10,959 nucleotides of DNA, taken from contig CAJXAS010000040.1 of NCBI GenBank assembly GCA_913050305.1, positions 1-10,959 on the forward strand. The letters run 5' to 3'. Shown here one piece after another: positions 6,021 to 10,959 of this stretch (position 1 is its first letter; every line of letters begins with the position of its first letter). The notes beneath the pieces were generated by a model. It was given only the letters and a program-made list of their open reading frames with translations, was not told where the DNA came from and ran no database searches. Source of the stretch: an uncultured Polaribacter sp. Lineage in GTDB: Bacteria > Bacteroidota > Bacteroidia > Flavobacteriales > Flavobacteriaceae. Position numbers and translations under genes: made by a program.

Positions 6021-7736
6021 ATGCCTTCATTAAATCCATCAGCTTCCGTTTTAGGGGTTCGTAAGGCCAAGCATCTCTTAAGACGTGCATGTTTTCATTA
6101 TTCAAAAGCTACGTTGAGCCATTTTGCAGCGTTGACGCCTGCACAGGCCGTTGCTGAGCTTTCTCAAGAGGCGGATACACCTTGGCAAGATCCATATGAT
6201 TTAACCACAAATAATAACGATAATACTATCGATGGTTTTTGGATACACAGTGGAAACCCTCCTTCTTTTTACCAATCTGGTCAAGTGAAAAAACGAGCTG
6301 TTATTTCAGGCTGGTGGTGGTACAATATGATGCAACAAAATAGATTGAAACATAAATTAGTTTTCTTTTTACATACGTGTTTTACGGTTGCAAAGGATTC
6401 GGGTAGTGGCAAGTCTGCTTATTTTTATGACTATTTAAAACTTTTAGATTTTTATGCTTACGGGAGCGTCAAAACTTTAGCTAAAAAAATAACATTCGAT
6501 AATGCAATGTTGTATTATTTAGACAATACAACCAACAATAAAAATAATCCCAATGAAAATTATGCACGTGAATTTTTGGAGTTATTTACGATTTTAAAAG
6601 GTCCGCAAATTTCAGAAGGCAATTATACCAATTACACAGAGTATGACATTCAACAAGCAGCTAAGGTGTTTTCTGGGATAAAAGTAAAGCCAGACAGAGA
6701 TACTATTGACCCTGATACTGGTATTCCCTATGGCTATGTGAAAACTTCGCAGCATGATACAGGTTCAAAAACATTTAGTGAAGCCTTTAACAATCAAACC
6801 ATTCAGGGTGGGAGCGACCTTGCCGGAGTTACTAATGAACTTGGTGATTTTGTGGAAATGATTTTCTCCCAATCAGAAACAGCCAAGTCCTATTGCCGCA
6901 GATTGTATAAGTTTTTTATAAAAAGTGAATGGGGAGCGTCTGTAGAAAATGACATCATAACACCGTTAGCTACCCAACTCATAAATTCGGACTATGACCT
7001 CCTTTCTGTTGTGCAAACACTTTTAATGTCTGAGCATTTCTATGACGAGGATAATTCGGATACAACCAACGAAATTGTGGGAAGTATTGTTAAAAATCCA
7101 ATTCAACTTTTGAGTCAAATTATTTCAGCGCTCGACATTTCAATACCAAACCCTGAAGCTTCAAGCGAAAATCCGCCTAGCTCGTGGACAACGGAACAAC
7201 AAGATTTTTATAATTTCTATTATAAGTTTTGCCACAATACATTTTTACCTGGCGCAGGAATGAATATATTTTCACCAGATACCGTTGCAGGATATCCTGC
7301 TGATTATCAAGGCCCTGATTATGATCGCAGTTGGTTTAGTTCTAACACCATTGTAGCGCGTTACAAAACAATTGAGTCACTTATTGCAGGAGAAAATAGA
7401 ATTTTGGGGGTTCAAACTAATGCCAACGGAGCGTCTTATTATCAGAACATATGGATGCAATTTAACGCAGTAGAGTTTGTTGCGAACAACAATCACATCT
7501 CCAATCCTTATGATTCAACGGTATTGGTTTCTGAGCTTGTGGAATTGCTTTTTTGTGAAAGTATTACGGCAAACCGCTTGGATTATTTTATTCAATCCCT
7601 TAACGACTTAGATCCTGGTTATTGGACAGGTGCTTGGGCTGAATATGTTCAGAGTGGAAATACTGTTCAAGTCAAGTCACGTTTGGATGCGCTTTTCACA
7701 AAGCTTATCAATGCACCAGAATTTCAATTGATGTAA
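6021..7736 (+). CDS. DUF1800 family protein
   Basis: The protein has 571 residues and reads as a full-length DUF1800 (PF08811) protein. Family landmarks appear in order: RKAKHLLRRACF (14-25), ISGWWWYNMMQQNRLKHKLV (95-114), FLHTCFTV (116-123), NPNENYAREFLELFT (176-190, the most conserved block), YTEYDIQQAAKVFSG (205-219) and RRLYKFFIKSEWG further on. The usual F-W-H-N-H-F-type segment is changed to F-L-H-T-C-F. There is no signal peptide. The start is fixed by an in-frame TAG at 6012-6014, nine bases before the ATG. The family has no settled biochemical role. The DUF1501 gene follows after 12 bp, so the two are almost certainly co-transcribed and probably act together. The protein either stays in the cytoplasm or is carried out with its partner. 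Confidence 0.92.
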   Translation: MPSLNPSASVLGVRKAKHLLRRACFHYSKATLSHFAALTPAQAVAELSQEADTPWQDPYDLTTNNNDNTIDGFWIHSGNPPSFYQSGQVKKRAVISGWWWYNMMQQNRLKHKLVFFLHTCFTVAKDSGSGKSAYFYDYLKLLDFYAYGSVKTLAKKITFDNAMLYYLDNTTNNKNNPNENYAREFLELFTILKGPQISEGNYTNYTEYDIQQAAKVFSGIKVKPDRDTIDPDTGIPYGYVKTSQHDTGSKTFSEAFNNQTIQGGSDLAGVTNELGDFVEMIFSQSETAKSYCRRLYKFFIKSEWGASVENDIITPLATQLINSDYDLLSVVQTLLMSEHFYDEDNSDTTNEIVGSIVKNPIQLLSQIISALDISIPNPEASSENPPSSWTTEQQDFYNFYYKFCHNTFLPGAGMNIFSPDTVAGYPADYQGPDYDRSWFSSNTIVARYKTIESLIAGENRILGVQTNANGASYYQNIWMQFNAVEFVANNNHISNPYDSTVLVSELVELLFCESITANRLDYFIQSLNDLDPGYWTGAWAEYVQSGNTVQVKSRLDALFTKLINAPEFQLM

Positions 7737-7748
7737 ATTTATTTAAAA

Positions 7749-9398
7749 ATGAAAAGAAGAAATTTTATAAAGCTTACAAGCACTGCATCAGCAGCTGGCT
7801 TGTTGCCGATACAATTAAATGCATCTTTCAAATTTTTGAATAGCTTTTCGAATTGTGATTTTTCGAATCGAAAAATTGTACTTATTGAACTTGCTGGTGG
7901 TAATGATGGGCTCAATACAGTAATACCATTGAGTGTATATTCGGACTATGTTAGCATGCGACCTACCATTCATGTGCCGTCCTCTTTAGTGCTACCTCTA
8001 AGTAATATTGATTCAAATCTTGCAGGGACAAATCAAGATATAGGGTTACATCCCAAACTTTTAGGAATGTATAACTTATTTGATCAAGACCAACTAAAGA
8101 TTATTCAATCTGTGGGATATCCTTCGGCTAATAAAAGTCATTTTGCGTCTATAGATATCTATAATACTGGGAATGATGGAAGTAATTGGAATAATGGTCA
8201 AAATAGTGGTTGGATCGGGCGTTTTATGGAAAACCATTATACCGATTTATTACCTACAAATTTTCCAATGGGGGTTCAAATTGGCTCTAGAAATACATCT
8301 TTGGGATTTCACGGTTTAAATGAACACGGTCTTGCCGTTAATTTAAGCGGACAAGATTCCGAAAACTTTTACTCTGTTTTGAGTGGGCTTTCTGGAGAAT
8401 ACCCTTCCGAATTCCCCGATTCTCACTATGGTAATGAGTTGCAATATATCGTGGATACTGATACGGTTTCAAATGTATATGCGCAAGCCATTTCTAATTC
8501 TTTTAACAGTGGAAGTAATTTCTCTGGTGCCAATTATCCAGATACGGACTTGGCTGATCAACTGAAAACTGTAGCGAGATTAATTCGAGGGGGGATTCAA
8601 ACTAAAGTTTATATGGTTCGACTTGGAGGTTTTGATACCCACAACAATCAAGTCCAAGGTCAAGGCGATATTCAAGGAAAACATTATAACTTATTAGATG
8701 AATTATCTACTGCTGTCGAGGCATTTATGAGTGATGTGAATTCCGATAGCATCGGAGATGATATTGTTGGTCTTACCGTATCTGAGTTTGGAAGAAAAGC
8801 TCAAGAGAACGGAAGTAATGGAACCGATCATGGTGAAGTAGCACCTGCGTTTGTTTTTGGTAAACCTATAAATAGCGGTATTTCGGGTGTCAATGTTGAT
8901 TTTAGTGAAGCTACTTCCGGTAATAATTTTCAGATAGAATCCGTTCAATTTGATTACCGTCAGACCTTAGCAACAATAATGCAAGATTTTCTTGGTTCTA
9001 ATACGAACAATATCAATAATACTTTTGTAGATAATATTAACAACGATAGTTTTGCTGAGCAGAAAATTCAAAACCTAGTAAAAGCGGATTATGCAGTTCA
9101 AGAAGACTGTTTAAATCAAAGTTTAAGTGTTGAAAAACTCAATTCAAAAGATTGGTTTGTGTATCCGAACCCTTTTAAAGATCACGTAAATTTAAACTGT
9201 TTGATAGATGGTCAAAACAAACCCACAACATTTATCATCGTGAATCAAATTGGTCAAACTATTCAACGTGGAGAGTTAAAACTTAGTAACAGGTACGCTC
9301 GTATTGATCTTCCAAATTTACCCACTGGACTTTATGTTTTAACTTTAGAAAACTCTTCTAAAAAAGAGCGCTTTAAGCTACTAAGAGGCATGCTTTAG
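7749..9398 (+). CDS. DUF1501 family protein with Tat signal and T9SS sorting domain
   Basis: The protein has 549 residues in three parts. Residues 1-25 are a twin-arginine-type signal (MKRRNFIKLTSTASAAG, with RRNFIK). Residues 42 to about 445 are the DUF1501 domain (PF07394), related to the alkaline phosphatase/sulfatase superfamily: ELAGGNDGLN (47-56), DIGLHP (97-102), SVGYP (121-125), SHF (130-132), RLGGFDTHNNQ (291-301), SEFGRK (345-350) and GTDHG (358-362), the last two with likely metal ligands. An Asn-rich linker (about 415-433) follows. The C-terminal part, from WFVYPNPFKDHVNLNCL (469-485) to LPTGLYVLTLEN (524-535), is a type A T9SS sorting domain (PF18962 type). The protein should cross the inner membrane folded via Tat and then reach the surface by T9SS. 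Substrate unknown. It is the second gene of the pair with DUF1800. Confidence 0.93.
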   Translation: MKRRNFIKLTSTASAAGLLPIQLNASFKFLNSFSNCDFSNRKIVLIELAGGNDGLNTVIPLSVYSDYVSMRPTIHVPSSLVLPLSNIDSNLAGTNQDIGLHPKLLGMYNLFDQDQLKIIQSVGYPSANKSHFASIDIYNTGNDGSNWNNGQNSGWIGRFMENHYTDLLPTNFPMGVQIGSRNTSLGFHGLNEHGLAVNLSGQDSENFYSVLSGLSGEYPSEFPDSHYGNELQYIVDTDTVSNVYAQAISNSFNSGSNFSGANYPDTDLADQLKTVARLIRGGIQTKVYMVRLGGFDTHNNQVQGQGDIQGKHYNLLDELSTAVEAFMSDVNSDSIGDDIVGLTVSEFGRKAQENGSNGTDHGEVAPAFVFGKPINSGISGVNVDFSEATSGNNFQIESVQFDYRQTLATIMQDFLGSNTNNINNTFVDNINNDSFAEQKIQNLVKADYAVQEDCLNQSLSVEKLNSKDWFVYPNPFKDHVNLNCLIDGQNKPTTFIIVNQIGQTIQRGELKLSNRYARIDLPNLPTGLYVLTLENSSKKERFKLLRGML

Positions 9399-9415
9399 AT
9401 GAACTTAATAGAAAT

Positions 9416-9622
9416 TTAAACCAATTCTTTGAGTTTTTGTACTGCTTGTTCGGCAGTAACATCTCTTTGAGGCATTCCGAACATTTCATAGCCTACCATA
9501 AATTTTTTACTGTTGCACTTCGAAGAAGCGGCGGGTAAAAACTCATATGCCAATGCCAATATATATATTGTTTTTTTCGTTGTTAGGCGCTCGATGAATT
9601 CCACTAGAATATAAAAGAACAT
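9416..9622 (-). CDS. Doubtful small ORF, possible gene remnant
   Basis: This frame encodes 68 residues, beginning MFFYILVEFIERLTTKKTIY. The second half (KKFMVGYEMFGMPQRDVTAE followed by QAVQKLKELV) looks like the C-terminal helix of a real protein, while the first half looks like translated AT-rich noncoding DNA. Another minus-strand frame over the upstream half, beginning MTNFLNVLLYSSGIHRAPNN, also looks protein-like, which would fit an old frameshifted gene. It lies convergent to the DUF1501 gene with only 17 bp between their stops, and divergent from the flavin oxidoreductase gene. No family recognised; it may not be expressed. Confidence 0.3.
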   Translation of the reverse strand: MFFYILVEFIERLTTKKTIYILALAYEFLPAASSKCNSKKFMVGYEMFGMPQRDVTAEQAVQKLKELV

Positions 9623-9668
9623 TCAAAAAATTTGTCATAGGTTTTAGCCTTTCCTTTGATGTTTTAAA

Positions 9669-9676
9669 TATATTTG
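9669..9676 (+). promoter_or_regulatory. Bacteroidota-type -7 element upstream of the OYE-family gene
   Basis: TATATTTG fits the TANNTTTG -7 consensus of the Bacteroidota primary sigma factor exactly, and it ends 14 bp before the ATG at 9691. The -33 TTTG is not present at the usual 19-21 bp; only a TTTA at 9643-9646 lies close, with 22 bp between. If used, it gives a leader of about ten bases and an independent transcript for the oxidoreductase gene. Confidence 0.4.
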
Positions 9677-9690
9677 ATAAAAATATAGTT

Positions 9691-10914
9691 ATGAAAAATA
9701 TCGCTTCTTCTTTTACTTTACCGAATGGATCTGTTTTAAAAAATAGAATTGCAAAGTCTGCGATGAGTGAAAATTTTGGGACGCGACATCACGCACCAAG
9801 TAAGGGTTTAATAAATGCATATCGGGTTTGGGTAAAAGGCAATCCAGGGTTGCTTATCACAGGAAATGTGATGGTAGATTCTTTGGCATTGGGTGAAGCG
9901 CGGAATGTAGTTGTTGAAGACTATAAAGATTTCGAATTATTAAAAGAATGGGCTAAAGCAGCAGAAGGAACAGGTGTACATCTTTGGCCACAAATAAACC
10001 ATCCAGGGAGGCAGGCCTTTGCGGCAATTAATAGAGAAACAGTAGGGCCTTCTGCGATACCACTAAATATGGGGAGTGCTTCTAAGATGTTTAAAGTGCC
10101 AACAGCATTGAAAGAAGAAGATATTTGGAACATCATAAAACGCTTTGGAAATACCGCTAGAATCTTAAAAGAAGCTGGCTTTACAGGTTGTCAGATTCAT
10201 GGAGCCCATGGGTACTTAGTCAGTCAGTTTTTGTCTCCCAATAGCAATGTTCGAACTGATCAATGGGGTGGTTCTTTGTCAAATAGAGCGCGTTTTGTTT
10301 TAGAGATTTATCGTGAAATTCGGCATCAAGTTGGGGCTGATTATCCAATCGGAATTAAGATTAATTCTGCAGATTTTCAGCGAGGCGGATTTACAGAAGA
10401 AGCATCTATGGAGGTGATTCGTCTGCTAGGAAATGAAGGAATCGATTTGATTGAAATATCTGGTGGAACTTATGAGAAGCCAGCTATGATTCAGGGAGAT
10501 CGCAAAAAAAGTACCCTTGCCCGTGAAGCGTACTTTTTAGATTATATTGAAAAAGCTCGAAAACTGATTAAAACCCCTTTGTTACTTACGGGAGGTTTTC
10601 GTTCTGTTTCGGTAATGGAGAATGCTTTGGAAGATGGTCATTTAGATGTTATTGGTTTGGCAAGACCATTTTGCTTATATCCTAATTTGCCTAATCAAAT
10701 TTTTGACGGTTCTGTAAAACGATTTGAAACCCCGATACCTGAAATTGGTGTTACGTTTTTGGATAAACTGGGTGGTGTAGAATTACCCTGGTATGAGCTT
10801 CAAATTCAACGTATTGGAAAAGGGAAGCCTCCTAAATCCACACTTCCAGGGATTTTAGCTTTCTGGTTTAGCCTTAAGAGTTTGTTTTTTAAATCTTTTT
10901 GGAAGAATAAATAA
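9691..10914 (+). CDS. Old Yellow Enzyme-family NADH:flavin oxidoreductase
   Basis: The protein has 407 residues and a single FMN-binding TIM barrel of the Old Yellow Enzyme family (PF00724). Landmarks: NRIAKSAMSENFG (18-30) at the first FMN-binding strand, WPQINHPGRQ (99-108), GCQIHGAHGYLVSQFLSPNS (166-185) with the substrate-binding pair His170/His173 and the proton donor position Tyr175, RTDQWGGSLSNRARF (188-202), ISGGTYEKP (256-264), LLTGGFRS (298-305) and DVIGLARPF (319-327) for the FMN phosphate end. No 4Fe-4S cysteine cluster or second NADH domain is present, so this is the short ene-reductase type. It should reduce activated C=C bonds using NAD(P)H in the cytoplasm. The last 20 residues (GILAFWFSLKSLFFKSFWKN) form an unusual aromatic-basic tail that might touch the membrane. 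A terminator follows. Confidence 0.93.
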   Translation: MKNIASSFTLPNGSVLKNRIAKSAMSENFGTRHHAPSKGLINAYRVWVKGNPGLLITGNVMVDSLALGEARNVVVEDYKDFELLKEWAKAAEGTGVHLWPQINHPGRQAFAAINRETVGPSAIPLNMGSASKMFKVPTALKEEDIWNIIKRFGNTARILKEAGFTGCQIHGAHGYLVSQFLSPNSNVRTDQWGGSLSNRARFVLEIYREIRHQVGADYPIGIKINSADFQRGGFTEEASMEVIRLLGNEGIDLIEISGGTYEKPAMIQGDRKKSTLAREAYFLDYIEKARKLIKTPLLLTGGFRSVSVMENALEDGHLDVIGLARPFCLYPNLPNQIFDGSVKRFETPIPEIGVTFLDKLGGVELPWYELQIQRIGKGKPPKSTLPGILAFWFSLKSLFFKSFWKNK

Positions 10915-10931
10915 GTTTAATATAAATAAAA

Positions 10932-10959
10932 AACCCGCAGCCATAAAAGGTTGCGGGTT
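10932..10959 (+). terminator. Strong hairpin terminator after the OYE-family gene
   Basis: AACCCGCAGCC (10932-10942) pairs with GGTTGCGGGTT (10949-10959) around the loop ATAAAA, giving 11 pairs including one G-U. It starts 17 bases after the stop codon. The window ends inside the closing arm, so a following T-tract is only seen to begin (TT). The A-run before it (AAATAAAAAA) would give a U-run on the other strand, so it may also stop transcription coming from the right. Confidence 0.85.

Noticed and set aside
8383..8565. Second-frame open reading frame inside the DUF1501 gene
   Set aside because: Overlaps a conserved domain in another frame and has no own features.
8703..8948. Minus-strand open frame inside the DUF1501 gene
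   Set aside because: Antisense shadow of the conserved SEFGRK/GTDHG region.
9921..10136. Minus-strand open frame inside the OYE-family gene
   Set aside because: Antisense to conserved FMN-site sequence; no family pattern.
1..10959. CRISPR array, tRNA/rRNA genes, insertion sequence, prophage or defence system
   Set aside because: No regularly spaced repeats, no tRNA-like cloverleaf or rRNA segment, and no transposase, integrase or nuclease motifs were seen.

Overview
The window looks like chromosomal DNA of a member of the Bacteroidota, most likely the Flavobacteriaceae. It is AT-rich and starts are not preceded by clear Shine-Dalgarno sequences. Many signal peptides would be cleaved just before Gln (TAQ, IGQ, MGQ). 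One protein ends in a type IX secretion (T9SS) sorting domain, and one gene has a TANNTTTG-type -7 element. The species cannot be named from the sequence alone.

Positions 12-5377 (minus strand) hold eight genes in a row. Gaps are 3-33 bp and the last pair overlaps by an ATGA, so they probably form one operon read from 5377 towards 12. In order of transcription they are: a small outer-membrane-barrel-like protein, an exported protein with two VOC/glyoxalase-fold domains, a 62-residue exported peptide, an amidohydrolase lipoprotein (YtcJ-like, amidohydrolase family 3), a cystatin-like protein with the QxVxG signature, a small exported beta-rich protein (possibly DUF2541-like), a 248-residue outer-membrane-barrel-like protein, and a single-pass membrane protein. 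All eight start with a signal peptide or membrane segment, so the whole operon serves the cell envelope. I cannot derive its joint function from the sequence.

Positions 5378-6020 are a 643-bp divergent intergenic region. It holds a start-less 50-codon reading frame on the minus strand that looks like a gene remnant, an 11-bp perfect inverted repeat, and a 9-bp hairpin that folds better as plus-strand RNA. A weak -7-like promoter match faces the minus operon.

Positions 6021-9398 (plus strand) hold a DUF1800 gene followed after 12 bp by a DUF1501 gene, a pair often found together in Bacteroidota and Planctomycetota. The DUF1501 protein has a twin-arginine signal and a C-terminal T9SS sorting domain, so it should reach the cell surface. 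The DUF1800 partner has no signal peptide. Positions 9416-9622 hold a doubtful small minus-strand frame. Positions 9691-10914 (plus strand) encode an Old Yellow Enzyme-family flavin oxidoreductase with an intact His/His/Tyr active-site stretch and an unusual aromatic-basic tail. It is followed by a strong hairpin terminator that runs to the window edge.

The most notable item is the cystatin-like protein (1591-1965). It keeps three cystatin hallmarks and sits in an operon of envelope proteins.
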